A stretch of DNA of 64,000 nt from an uncultured Candidatus Poseidoniales archaeon (GTDB taxonomy: Archaea > Thermoplasmatota > Poseidoniia > Poseidoniales > Poseidoniaceae), in contig CAJJAV010000027.1 in assembly GCA_905182125.1 (NCBI GenBank), positions 24,607 through 88,606 of the forward strand, written 5' to 3'. The translations under genes and the position numbers were made by a program. Positions 43,630 to 52,183 of the stretch are shown in pieces (the stretch's first letter is position 1; the number at the start of each line of letters is the position of its first letter). A model generated the notes under the pieces. That model was not told the DNA's origin, did no database searches, and saw only the letters and a list, made by a program, of their open reading frames with translations.

Positions 43630-44672
43630 TTTTTCATAGCCTCCTTCAATGCATATTCAATGATTCGCTCATTTGGTAGAAATGGTTCGAGATCACTCAG
43701 CCCTAGCCCTTGTATTGCGGCATCGACCAATGATGGCTCATCGGTCGTACCCTCGGGGGCATACCACGTACCGGATTCGAGCATGGCTGCTAATGGCACC
43801 AAACCAACCAGTTCACTGCCAGTGGCAACGACACCATGGTCTGCTGCGATGCTTTTGCATGCTTCAAAGGCTACATGCATTGGGCACTGCGCTACATCGC
43901 GTAGGTTCATGGACACTTGACTGATTCCGTGTGATTCAAGGGTTACACCCATGCCCTGGACGAGTGGAAGCATACCGGGAAAGCGCATTTTCCTTCCATC
44001 TTCTTGCTTGATAAGGCGGCCAGTTGAGCGGACAAGAGAACCGACCATTTTGGAGACCTTTGCATCGGGTTCATCAATGGTCACATTGTAAGCAACAAGA
44101 ATTTCTCGAGCACCGAAGGTCAACCCTCCCGAGCGTGCGATAACTGCGTCCCACGTTCGTGGTCCAAAATCCGGGTAGCGAGTGGCAAATGAATGGATCG
44201 ATTCACCATCGGTTAATCTGGCTTCTAACCCCTCATATTGGCCCTTGCGTATCGTTGATAGGAGTGATTTTTCTTGATTCGTAGCCGATGCCCCATAGAG
44301 AAAGGTTGGAACCGAACACTCTGTTGCAACACGTTGAGCCAGATCCGTAGCCAATCGGGCACAATCAGCCATCGTTGTGCCATTTAATGGAATGAAGGGG
44401 CACACATCCACCGCTCCAAGGCGTGGGTGTTCGCCGGTATGGTCTCGCATATCGATTTCCTTAACCGCAGCTTGGACCAGCAAAAAGGCAGCCTCTGAGA
44501 CATCTTTCGGGTGCCCTGCAAGCGTAATGACTGTCCGATTATAATCTGCGTCAGGCTCAACACCCAACACAGCACATCCCTCGACACGAGAGGCAGCAGC
44601 AATAATTCGATTTATTTTCTCAAGGTCACGGCCCTCTGAGATGTTTGGGACGCATTCAACCGTTTCCTGCAT
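43626..44672 (-). CDS. ftcD: Glutamate formimidoyltransferase
   Basis: Transfers the formimino group of N-formimino-L-glutamate to tetrahydrofolate, giving glutamate. The family start VECVPNISEGRDLEKINRIIAAA is followed by LGVEPDADYNRTVITLAGHP and HTGEHPRLGAVDVCPFIPL, which carries the catalytic His region. At about 348 aa it is a single N-terminal FTCD unit, with both formiminotransferase subdomains. I chose MQETVECVPN; an ATG six codons upstream is possible. It lies about 50 bp downstream of PAN and overlaps fchA. With HutH, HutU and HutI elsewhere in the window it completes the route from histidine to glutamate. Confidence 0.93.
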   Translation of the reverse strand: MQETVECVPNISEGRDLEKINRIIAAASRVEGCAVLGVEPDADYNRTVITLAGHPKDVSEAAFLLVQAAVKEIDMRDHTGEHPRLGAVDVCPFIPLNGTTMADCARLATDLAQRVATECSVPTFLYGASATNQEKSLLSTIRKGQYEGLEARLTDGESIHSFATRYPDFGPRTWDAVIARSGGLTFGAREILVAYNVTIDEPDAKVSKMVGSLVRSTGRLIKQEDGRKMRFPGMLPLVQGMGVTLESHGISQVSMNLRDVAQCPMHVAFEACKSIAADHGVVATGSELVGLVPLAAMLESGTWYAPEGTTDEPSLVDAAIQGLGLSDLEPFLPNERIIEYALKEAMKK

Positions 44673-44726
44673 AATGACTGTTGATGCCACACGGACTTTG
44701 AATGTTGACCGGAAAGATGGATGAAA

Positions 44727-45947
44727 TCAACTGTATAACGCGTCCGGTGATGATCCCCGGCCGCTGTTGGATTTCTTTTCATTAAGTCGGGCCACAGCGA
44801 GCATGAAGTCATCGTTTGTTATCGAGGTGCGCTTCTCCCGAATGGCAATCATTCCTGCTTCAACACATGTTGCCTTTAGTTCAGCGCCAGAATAGCCTTC
44901 AGTCTTCTCAACTATTCTCTGGATGTTGATCCTCTTGGTAGACATTTTTGATGTGTGAAGTTCCAAAATGGCCTTTCGAGCTTTTTCTTCTGGCAATGGA
45001 ATCGTGATGATTCGATCAAAGCGCCCGGGCCTCAACAATGCATCATCGAGGATGTCCGGTCTGTTTGTAGCAGCAATAATTTTCACATCTTCTAATGCGT
45101 CAAATCCATCCAGTTCTGCCAACAATTGCATAAGTGTTCTTTGCACTTCACGATCCCCACTCGTTGAGCCATCGAGTCGCTTGGCACCGATGGCATCGAT
45201 TTCGTCTAAGAAGATAATAGATGGTGATTTGTCTTTTGCTAGGGCAAACAGTTCGCGCACCATTCGACCGCCTTCACCGATGTATTTTTGTGCCAATTCA
45301 CTGCCAACCATGCGAATGAATGTGGCCTCGGTTTGGTTCGCTACAGCCTTTGCTAGGAGGGTTTTTCCACAACCTGGCGGCCCGACCAGGAGGATTCCTT
45401 TTGGGGGCGTAATGCCAACTTTCTTGAACAGTTCCGGGGAGATGAGGGGGAGTTCAATGGCTTCTCTTACCGATTTTACTTGTTCATCCAAACCAGCAAC
45501 TTCTGCATATGTGATGTCGGGTTTGTCCACCATTTCTGCTCCGCTCACCATTGGATCCCATGCATCATGAAGCACTTCGATAACCGCAAGTGTGTCTTGA
45601 TTTAATGCCACTCTGGTGCCGGGCTTGAGGGTTTTCGGTTCAAGGCGTTGATTCAGTGAGACTTGAAAAACGGTTCCATTGGAAGATCGAACAATCGCAG
45701 TTCTGTCATCCAATATATCTTGTAGGTGTCCGATGATCAGTGGAGGTGATTTAAGCAAACGTACCTCGTCATCAAGCCGTTGAGTTCGCTTTTTCAGGTT
45801 GCGCAAGTCCGACTCCATTTGGGATCGTTCATTGATCAGGTTTTGAGCTTGGTCTTGTAAACTCGAATAGGCATCTTCGAGGTTTTTAATTTCATCATCA
45901 GGTGCTAATGACCTTGAAGAAGCGGATTGTTCGACCTCTGTACCCAT
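44727..45947 (-). CDS. pan: Proteasome-activating nucleotidase (PAN)
   Basis: A hexameric AAA+ unfoldase of 406 aa that feeds the 20S proteasome. The N-terminal coiled coil spans about 15-75 (NLEDAYSSLQDQAQNLINERSQMESDL), and an OB-fold (GHLQDILDDRTAIVRSSNG) follows. The AAA module has GPPGCGKTLLAKAVANQT (Walker A), IIFLDEIDAIGAKR (Walker B), AATNRPDILDDALLRPGRFDR (sensor 1/Arg finger) and EGYSGAELKATCVEA. The C-terminus ends in ALYS, a hydrophobic-Tyr-any (HbYX) motif used to dock into and open the proteasome. A TATAAA element 27-32 bp before the ATG suggests a leaderless message. Confidence 0.93.
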   Translation of the reverse strand: MGTEVEQSASSRSLAPDDEIKNLEDAYSSLQDQAQNLINERSQMESDLRNLKKRTQRLDDEVRLLKSPPLIIGHLQDILDDRTAIVRSSNGTVFQVSLNQRLEPKTLKPGTRVALNQDTLAVIEVLHDAWDPMVSGAEMVDKPDITYAEVAGLDEQVKSVREAIELPLISPELFKKVGITPPKGILLVGPPGCGKTLLAKAVANQTEATFIRMVGSELAQKYIGEGGRMVRELFALAKDKSPSIIFLDEIDAIGAKRLDGSTSGDREVQRTLMQLLAELDGFDALEDVKIIAATNRPDILDDALLRPGRFDRIITIPLPEEKARKAILELHTSKMSTKRINIQRIVEKTEGYSGAELKATCVEAGMIAIREKRTSITNDDFMLAVARLNEKKSNSGRGSSPDALYS

Positions 45948-45973
45948 GGTGCTCGTTCAACCCAGACACTCAG

Positions 45974-45979
45974 TTTATA
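45974..45979 (-). promoter_or_regulatory. Candidate BoxA/TATA for pan
   Basis: Read on the minus strand, TATAAA (within TTGATATAAACTG) lies 27-32 bp before the PAN ATG. Transcription would start at or within a few bases of the start codon. The element is close to symmetric, so it could also serve the divergent aMBF1 gene, but that would leave a leader of about 65 nt. Confidence 0.45.
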
Positions 45980-46067
45980 TCAATAAAGCGGAGACTCCTC
46001 GTGGCAAGAATGGAATACGAAGGCTTCAAATGATGCCGGCACAAGCACCAACCGGAGTCTGATTCTT

Positions 46068-46571
46068 ATGGCTGATTGCGAACTATGTGGTGCTATGAAA
46101 GTAGGCGTAAAGAGAGTCAAAACAGGCAAAACCGAAGTAGCAGCATGCGCTCGATGTATTGAAAAAATGAACCTCGGTCCAAAGGAAACCGCTCCGGGAC
46201 TGGCAAAGGCTCAATCAGGGCACGCTCGAGCAGGTACTTCCTCTACATACGCCGCACGCGGAAAGAAAGGAAAAGACATCATGCTCAAGACAGAAAAGGA
46301 ACTTGCACCAGATTTTGGCAAGAGAATTTCAGCCGCACGTACCGCAAAAGGTTGGAACCACGCCACCCTCGGCAAGCGAATGGCAGAGACAGTGAACATC
46401 ATCAAAGCGACAGAATCGGGGAAACGTCCGACAGATGGCGTGCTGAAAAAGTTTGAACGGGTGCTCGGCATCTCGCTTTGGATCATGTCGACTGCGGAAG
46501 CAACGACACCGCTCGACCGGTCCGGGAACCGCGGAATGACACTGGGCGATTACTTCGAAAACAAAGGGTGA
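46068..46571 (+). CDS. mbf1: Archaeal multiprotein bridging factor aMBF1
   Basis: A 167-aa regulator or ribosome-associated factor. The N-terminal zinc ribbon is CELCG...CARC (residues 4-29). A flexible middle follows, then a Cro/C1-type HTH at about 80-135 (FGKRISAARTAKGWNHATLGKRMAETVNIIKATESGKRPTDGVLKKFERVLGISL). This zinc-ribbon plus HTH architecture is the archaeal MBF1 form. It heads a rightward gene series with tsr3 4 bp behind it. It is divergent from pan, across about 120 bp holding a TATA-like element. Archaeal MBF1 has been tied to translation rather than to transcription activation alone. Confidence 0.92.
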   Translation: MADCELCGAMKVGVKRVKTGKTEVAACARCIEKMNLGPKETAPGLAKAQSGHARAGTSSTYAARGKKGKDIMLKTEKELAPDFGKRISAARTAKGWNHATLGKRMAETVNIIKATESGKRPTDGVLKKFERVLGISLWIMSTAEATTPLDRSGNRGMTLGDYFENKG

Positions 46572-46575
46572 TGTT

Positions 46576-47136
46576 GTGTCCGATGTTCGGGTTCATGCAC
46601 TTTGGCTCGCCCAAGATGACCCAAAGAAAAATACCGCAGTTCTCGCATCAAAACGTGGCGACCTTAAGTTGCATAAACGGTTCAACACTCTTCCTCGTCG
46701 CGGTATTATTCTGGAACCACTGTGTGGAAAGGTGTTTGGCCCAGAAGACCATGCATTGATTCTCCAACAAGGCGGCGCTGTGGTAGGTTTAGACTGCAGT
46801 TGGGCTCACATTGAATCCAGCGTCGAACAGGTCATGAAACGAACCAAGTTACAACCGAGAATGCTCCCTTTGTTGCTCGCTGCCAACCCCGTTAACTGGG
46901 GCAAACCAGGACGTTTAACTACCGCTGAAGCCATTGCCACCATTTTGTACTTGCTCGGTAAAAAGGAACAGGCAGAGCAAGTGCTCGGGGCATTCCGCTG
47001 GGGTCCGCGATTTTTTGAACTCAATAAAGAACCCCTTGAAGCCTATGCGGCCGCAACATCAAGTTCCGAACTGGTCGCTCTTCAGTTTGAGTTCTTTGAT
47101 CTTGGACACCTGAAGGAGGAGGACGAAGAACCGTGA
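46576..47136 (+). CDS. tsr3: rRNA aminocarboxypropyltransferase Tsr3
   Basis: A 186-aa SPOUT-like enzyme that transfers the aminocarboxypropyl group of SAM to N1-methylpseudouridine in small-subunit rRNA (acp3 modification). It starts at GTG (MSDVRVHALWLAQDDPKKNTAVLASKRGDLKLHKRF). GIILEPLCGKVFGPEDHALILQQGGAVVGLDCSWAHIE and RMLPLLLAANPVNWGKPGRLTTAEAIA are typical of the Tsr3/DUF367 family. The acidic C-terminus ends EEDEEP. It lies 4 bp after aMBF1, and its stop overlaps the fdhD GTG (GTGA), so the group is probably one transcript. Confidence 0.92.
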   Translation: MSDVRVHALWLAQDDPKKNTAVLASKRGDLKLHKRFNTLPRRGIILEPLCGKVFGPEDHALILQQGGAVVGLDCSWAHIESSVEQVMKRTKLQPRMLPLLLAANPVNWGKPGRLTTAEAIATILYLLGKKEQAEQVLGAFRWGPRFFELNKEPLEAYAAATSSSELVALQFEFFDLGHLKEEDEEP

Positions 47137-47933
47137 ACGACCTTTTTCGACCAACCGGGATTCAACGTATGAGCCTCGAGGGGAATGCTCTAGAAGCAGA
47201 CCATCTGGCAAAAGAAACTCTCCTGCACCTCCAAGACAACGCTGGTACATTTGTCTCCTTGCTTGGTACGCCGAGTGATCTTGAACCCCTGTTCTTTGGC
47301 CACTGCATTAGCGAAGGTATTGGTGTCCCAGAGGCTGTTGCCTTGACCATCACCTCTACGTTGGAAGGGGGGTACTACGTACAGAGCAAAGAACACCTCG
47401 TAGAACGCTCTGAAGCCTCCAATACCAATCGGATCGTGACCACTTCTTGTGGTGCCTGTGATGCACCAGGCCTTGACGATTTAATCGAAGGTTTACCTCT
47501 CTTTGATGGCGGCTTCCAACATGTTGATCTGCAAGTATTGGCAACGGGGTTCGAACAAATGAAAGCCCAGCAACTTGGGTTTACAGCCACCGGAGGTATG
47601 CACGGTGCTGCCCTCTACACCGCCACCGATGGAATCGTTCACCTCGCTGAAGACATTGGACGTCACAATGCCGTCGATAAGGTGGTTGGAATGGATTGGA
47701 TGGCTGAGGAACCTTCGCTGAATCCCATTCTCTTCCTCTCCGGCAGATGTGGCTGGGATATCGTCGCAAAAGCAGCACGCGCAGGCATCGGGACCATCGC
47801 CTGTGTCGGAGCATGCTCGACATTGGCAGCAGATACGGCGAGGTCCCTCCACATGAGGGTTTTCAGTTTTGTGAAGCGTGACACTTGTGTTGCAATTGGC
47901 CGTATTGAAGCGCCTCGTGACGGCAAGGCTTGA
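47133..47933 (+). CDS. fdhD: Formate dehydrogenase accessory sulfurtransferase FdhD
   Basis: A 266-aa sulfur-carrier protein that sulfurates the molybdenum cofactor for formate-dehydrogenase-type enzymes. The Cys pair is in VTTSCGACDAPG near residue 107 (the CxxC loop). FTATGGMHGAALYTATDG, EDIGRHNAVDKVVG, and FLSGRCGWDIVAKAARAGI are family signatures. It starts at GTG overlapping the tsr3 stop. The next gene, 36 bp downstream, encodes a molybdopterin oxidoreductase, its natural client. Confidence 0.93.
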   Translation: MNDLFRPTGIQRMSLEGNALEADHLAKETLLHLQDNAGTFVSLLGTPSDLEPLFFGHCISEGIGVPEAVALTITSTLEGGYYVQSKEHLVERSEASNTNRIVTTSCGACDAPGLDDLIEGLPLFDGGFQHVDLQVLATGFEQMKAQQLGFTATGGMHGAALYTATDGIVHLAEDIGRHNAVDKVVGMDWMAEEPSLNPILFLSGRCGWDIVAKAARAGIGTIACVGACSTLAADTARSLHMRVFSFVKRDTCVAIGRIEAPRDGKA

Positions 47934-47969
47934 GAACCCATTGCGGCCCGTTAGGGTTGAGGCTTGGAT

Positions 47970-50267
47970 ATGCGGGACCATCTTTCACCCGAAACGCCCC
48001 CCGACAAGCTCCGTCTTCGCCTTGGTAAGCCCAAGAAATCTGCAGCTGGAATCCCCGCCGCGTTGTCTTCAATGAAACATGGCATCAAAAAAATGGGACT
48101 TGTCAAAACTGTTCGCACATTGACCATGGTCAATCAAAAAGCGGGATTTGATTGCCCTGGTTGTGCGTGGCCAGACCCAGAGCACAGGACCTCCTTTGAA
48201 TTCTGCGAAAATGGAGCCAAGGCCGTTGCAGATGAAGCCATGAAAGCCAATGTGAATCCGAAATTTTTTGAGAAGTACGGCGTTGCAGAATTGTCTCAAA
48301 AAAGCGATCATTGGCTTAACAAACAAGGTCGAATTTCTCACCCAATGGTCCTCGAGCCCGGCGCCACTCACTACACTAAATGTACCTGGGATGAAGCATT
48401 CGAACGTATTTCCATCGCAATCAAAGAACTTGATACACCCGAAGAGGCTGTCTTCTACACCTCGGGAAGGACATCGAATGAAGCCGCTTTTCTCTATCAG
48501 GCCTTTGTCCGTGCACTTGGTACCAATAACATGCCAGATTGTTCCAACATGTGCCATGAATCAAGCGGTAAAGGCCTAGGTCCAACCATCGGTATTGGAA
48601 AGGGCACAGTTCGATTGGAGGATTTTAATCATGCAGATGTGATCCTTGTGATCGGGCAAAACCCTGGCACGAACCATCCGCGAATGCTCACTGCCCTGCG
48701 AGACGCTAAACACAACGGTTCGACAATCATCAACGTCAACCCACTTCCAGAAGCAGGTCTCGAACGGTTCAAACACCCTCAGGATTACATGAAATTAAAT
48801 TTCAAGACCACTCAACTCTCTGACCATCATCTGCAGGTAAAGATTGGAGGTGATGCTGCACTTGTCAAGGGGTTCATAAAAACTCATCTTGAGGTGGGTG
48901 GCATCGATGATGAATTCATCGAAGCTTCGACCGAGGGTTACCTCGAAATGTGCTCAGCTGCCATAGCAACACCATGGTCAGAGATCACACGCGATTCCGG
49001 TATTGACCAAGCAACCATTGTCGCCGTTGGTTCCTTGTTGGCTACATCCAAAGCCACCATAGCATGCTGGGCCATGGGTCTGACTCAACAACCAAATGGA
49101 GTTGCAGTGATCCAAGAACTTGTCAATTTGCTCCTCATGGGAGGGCATGTTGGCAGGCAAGGTGCAGGATTCTGCCCCGTCCGGGGGCATTCCAATGTCC
49201 AAGGAGACCGAACCGTAGGCATTTGGGAGGCCCCAAGTGATTCTTTCCTCGACCACATGGAGTCTGGCCTCGGATTCCCAATGCCACGTCACCATGGGTA
49301 CGATGTTGTCAATGCTATTCGCGCCATGATTGAGGGGAAGGTCGGTGTGTTCTTCTGCATGGGTGGTAATTTCCATTCTGCTACGCCGGACACCAACGCA
49401 ACTGCAGAAGGCATGACTCGCATACCTATGACCGTACAGGTTTCAACCAAACTCAACCGTTCTCACCTCATAACAGGAGAAACAGCATTCATCCTTCCAT
49501 GCCTTGGTCGCACCGAACTCGACGAACAATCCGCAGGCCCACAATTCGTGACCGTTGAGAATTCAATGGGCATCGTCCATCGTTCAAATGGTGGTTTAGC
49601 ACCTGCTTCACCACATTTGCTTAGTGAGCCGGATATTGTTGGTCGTCTGGCAATGGCCACACTTGGAAATAGTCCACTCGATTGGAAAACACTCGCCTCA
49701 AATTACGATCTTATACGCGACCTAATGCAAAACAGCCTCGCAGGGTTTGACAACTACAACGAACGAGTCCGGCAAGAGAATGGATTTGAGCTCCCGAATC
49801 CTCCCCGGGACACCAGAACATTCGCAACGCCGGATGGCAAAGCACACTTCACGGACCATCGGTTGCCTGATGTGTCGGTTCCAATGGACAAATATGTCAT
49901 GATGACACTCCGTTCACACGACCAGTATAACACGACAATTTACGATGTCCATGACCGGTACAGGGGCATTCATGGGAACCGAAGAGTTGTGCTCATGAAT
50001 GCGCAAGACATGGCTGCCCGTGGTTGGAAAAACCGACAAAAAGTCGACCTCACGAGTCACTTCAACGGGGTCGAACGTTCGTCTGCCGGATGGCAGTTGG
50101 TCGCATATGATATTCCAAAAGGGAACATTGCGACATATTTCCCGGAAGCGAACAGCCTTGTTCCTCTTGATTCTACCGCTGCTGTTTCCAATACACCTAC
50201 TTCGAAATGGATTGTCGTTTCAGTCAAGGGTAGCGGCGAAGTGCCATTGAGGGGCGAAGAGGAATGA
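47970..50267 (+). CDS. FdhF/YdeP-type molybdopterin oxidoreductase
   Basis: A 765-aa bis-MGD oxidoreductase of the YdeP/FdhF-like group. The N-terminus has FDCPGCAWPDPEHRTSFEFCENG in place of the canonical CxxCxxxC(n)C 4Fe-4S motif, as in the YdeP subgroup. NMPDCSNMCHESSGKGLGPTIGIGKG carries the Mo-ligand Cys (no selenocysteine). VILVIGQNPGTNHPRM, GQGAGFCPVRGHSNVQGDR-like and CMGGNFHSATPDT segments bind the pterins. The substrate is not proven; formate dehydrogenase is an inference from fdhD next door. ATG chosen over the TTG two codons upstream. Its end overlaps the MFS gene (ATGA). Confidence 0.88.
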   Translation: MRDHLSPETPPDKLRLRLGKPKKSAAGIPAALSSMKHGIKKMGLVKTVRTLTMVNQKAGFDCPGCAWPDPEHRTSFEFCENGAKAVADEAMKANVNPKFFEKYGVAELSQKSDHWLNKQGRISHPMVLEPGATHYTKCTWDEAFERISIAIKELDTPEEAVFYTSGRTSNEAAFLYQAFVRALGTNNMPDCSNMCHESSGKGLGPTIGIGKGTVRLEDFNHADVILVIGQNPGTNHPRMLTALRDAKHNGSTIINVNPLPEAGLERFKHPQDYMKLNFKTTQLSDHHLQVKIGGDAALVKGFIKTHLEVGGIDDEFIEASTEGYLEMCSAAIATPWSEITRDSGIDQATIVAVGSLLATSKATIACWAMGLTQQPNGVAVIQELVNLLLMGGHVGRQGAGFCPVRGHSNVQGDRTVGIWEAPSDSFLDHMESGLGFPMPRHHGYDVVNAIRAMIEGKVGVFFCMGGNFHSATPDTNATAEGMTRIPMTVQVSTKLNRSHLITGETAFILPCLGRTELDEQSAGPQFVTVENSMGIVHRSNGGLAPASPHLLSEPDIVGRLAMATLGNSPLDWKTLASNYDLIRDLMQNSLAGFDNYNERVRQENGFELPNPPRDTRTFATPDGKAHFTDHRLPDVSVPMDKYVMMTLRSHDQYNTTIYDVHDRYRGIHGNRRVVLMNAQDMAARGWKNRQKVDLTSHFNGVERSSAGWQLVAYDIPKGNIATYFPEANSLVPLDSTAAVSNTPTSKWIVVSVKGSGEVPLRGEEE

Positions 50268-51505
50268 GTCAGATCGGTTACATCGAATTGGTCCGAACGA
50301 ACCACGCCTTTCGTCGGTTGTGGTCTGCATCGGTGATCTCAATGCTTGGTGAGTGGTTCAACACCATCGCCCTTTTCCTGATTATTTTTGAATACACGGA
50401 ATCGGAATTTTTCCTTGGCTTACTGTTTACCATGCGGATGATTTGTTTTGCCGCCTTCCAACCTTTTGGTGGACTTTTGGCAGACCGGATCAATCGAAAA
50501 CAAATTATGGTGTGGACGAATATCATCCAAGCAGGCCTGGCCCTTTGCTTTCTGTTCATCAAAGGACCAGAAGACATTGTTTGGATTTATATCCTGACCG
50601 GGATCATGATGGTCATGCACGGCTTGTATGTCACTGCAGAACGCGCTGCATTACCTAACATTGTACCACCTGAACATCTTGCAACAGCCAATGCCTTGGA
50701 TGCAGCAAGTTGGTCCACTGCGTTGTGCATCGGCGCAATGATGGGTGGTATCGTTGTCAACTACTACGGGACAGACGCAGCATTCATCATCGATGGGGCA
50801 ACATTTGCCTTCGGTGCATTCTTACTTCGAAGGGTAACGATTCCCCAGAAAATCGATGATGACATGAAAGGTCCTCTCTTTTCCACTGCGATCAGCAACA
50901 TACGCAAAGGTTGGGCTCGTATTTCAGGAGAAAAAAGATTGCAACGGATCGTCTTCGCGAAATCCTCATGGAACATTGCTGGCGGTGGACTGGCTGGTGT
51001 GTTCCTCGTCGTTGCCGGTTCGGATGTCGATGGTTTGACCATGGCGCTTGGGTTTGGTGTCTTTTTCTTTGCAAGAGGAGTTGGCACCGGTGTCGGCCCA
51101 ATCGCAGCGCGCACGTTTCTAAAAAATGAAGAGAAATGGCCAATGCTTGTTGGGGTTTTAGTGATGATTTCGGGCTTCTTTTACTTCCTCGTCGGTTGGA
51201 CTTTGGGTCAAAGCCTCTACCTCACCATGGCTTTGGTGATGTTGGCCCACGCTGCATCGGGAGCGAACTGGGTGCTATCGACCATTCTCACTCAAAAATG
51301 GGTTGAGGATGAGGTTAGGGGCAGGGTGTTCTCAATGGATATGCTCCTGATGTCATTGGCGTTTTCAGTTTCAAGTTTAGGAGCCGGTTACCTTTTGGAA
51401 AACAATTATTTCAGCCTTCAGAATGGATTTTTGATCTTTGCAGTTATCATGATTATTTCAGGTGCGTTCTTCACATTATGGCGGGCTGAAGAAGCACCCG
51501 TCTGA
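50264..51505 (+). CDS. MFS transporter (MFS_3/EntS-like)
   Basis: A 413-aa permease with about 12 hydrophobic helices. It starts MSQIGYIELVRTNHAFRRLWSASVISMLGEWFNTIALFLIIFEYT, typical of the EntS/MFS_3 group. FQPFGGLLADRINRKQIMVWTNI is the MFS loop 2-3 motif (G-x-L-a-D-r-x-x-R). A central basic loop and VFFFARGVGTGVGPIAA follow. The substrate is unknown. It is translationally coupled to the oxidoreductase gene and lies about 50 bp before hutU, so it could move a substrate of either (formate, histidine or urocanate are guesses). Confidence 0.85.
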   Translation: MSQIGYIELVRTNHAFRRLWSASVISMLGEWFNTIALFLIIFEYTESEFFLGLLFTMRMICFAAFQPFGGLLADRINRKQIMVWTNIIQAGLALCFLFIKGPEDIVWIYILTGIMMVMHGLYVTAERAALPNIVPPEHLATANALDAASWSTALCIGAMMGGIVVNYYGTDAAFIIDGATFAFGAFLLRRVTIPQKIDDDMKGPLFSTAISNIRKGWARISGEKRLQRIVFAKSSWNIAGGGLAGVFLVVAGSDVDGLTMALGFGVFFFARGVGTGVGPIAARTFLKNEEKWPMLVGVLVMISGFFYFLVGWTLGQSLYLTMALVMLAHAASGANWVLSTILTQKWVEDEVRGRVFSMDMLLMSLAFSVSSLGAGYLLENNYFSLQNGFLIFAVIMIISGAFFTLWRAEEAPV

Positions 51506-51553
51506 TGTGCTACAATACGAATGCTCAAGGATGGGGCGTGGTTTCGTGTGGTC

Positions 51554-52183
51554 ATGGGGGATGATTACACCGCGCTTAGGACTCACCTCGCTGAAGGAAT
51601 CCCCTCCGTTATTCCTCAACATCCAGGCACCGATTCCTCGGTCGACCATGCGCCTAAAAGAAGGCAAATTTTGACACCTGATGAGAAAAAATTAGCATTA
51701 CGCAACGCATTAAGGTACTTTCCAACAAACCAACACTCGATCCTAGCGCCCGAATTTGCTGAGGAATTGAATTCCTTTGGCCGAATCATCATGTGGCGAT
51801 ACCGTCCAACTGAGTATGAAATGAGAGCCCACCCGATCGATGCATATCCGGCGAAGAGCAAACATGCTGCCTCGGTCATGTTGATGATTCAGAACAATCT
51901 GGACCCGGCTGTTGCACAATTCCCCCATGAATTGATCACCTACGGGGGAAATGGTTCGGTGTTCCAAAATTGGGCTCAGTACCGACTCACCATGCATTAC
52001 CTCTCCAAGATGGATGATGAACAAACGTTGGTCATGTATTCTGGCCACCCAATGGGGCTTTTTCCTTCCCACTCAAACGCCCCACGTGTGGTCGTGACAA
52101 ACGGGATGATGATCCCGAGTGAATCGACACCTGAGAATTATGAACGGCTCAACGCCTTGGGGTCACTCAATACGGCCAAATGA
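51554..52183 (+). CDS. hutU: Urocanate hydratase, N-terminal part (frame disrupted)
   Basis: The first 209 residues of an animal-type (long) urocanase. It has KKLALRNALRYFP, LAPEFAEELNSFGRI, LMIQNNLDPAVAQFPHELITYGGNGSVFQNWAQYRL (NAD+ region) and LVMYSGHPMGLFPSHSNAPRVVVTNGM. The frame then ends LNALGSLNTAK-stop. In the -1 frame the same DNA reads LGVTQYGQMTAGS, which is the conserved continuation. One G is missing from a G run (GGGG where GGGGG would restore the frame), or a -1 ribosomal slip occurs there. The start is uncertain: the track Met is 11 codons upstream. Confidence 0.88.
   Translation: MGDDYTALRTHLAEGIPSVIPQHPGTDSSVDHAPKRRQILTPDEKKLALRNALRYFPTNQHSILAPEFAEELNSFGRIIMWRYRPTEYEMRAHPIDAYPAKSKHAASVMLMIQNNLDPAVAQFPHELITYGGNGSVFQNWAQYRLTMHYLSKMDDEQTLVMYSGHPMGLFPSHSNAPRVVVTNGMMIPSESTPENYERLNALGSLNTAK
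52159..52162 (+). other. GGGG run: frame-change point within hutU
   Basis: Upstream codons read GCC TTG GGG TCA (ALGS); homology requires GCC TTG GGG GTC ACT CAA TAC GGC CAA ATG (ALGVTQYGQM). A single extra G restores one ORF. A tRNA-Gly on GGG can also slip -1 and re-pair perfectly with GGG. The disruption is therefore placed to within the four Gs. Confidence 0.85.

Noticed and set aside
48540-48580. Possible selenocysteine (TGA) site in the formate-dehydrogenase-like gene
   Set aside because: The Mo-ligand position is an ordinary Cys codon in SNMCHESS; no in-frame TGA there.
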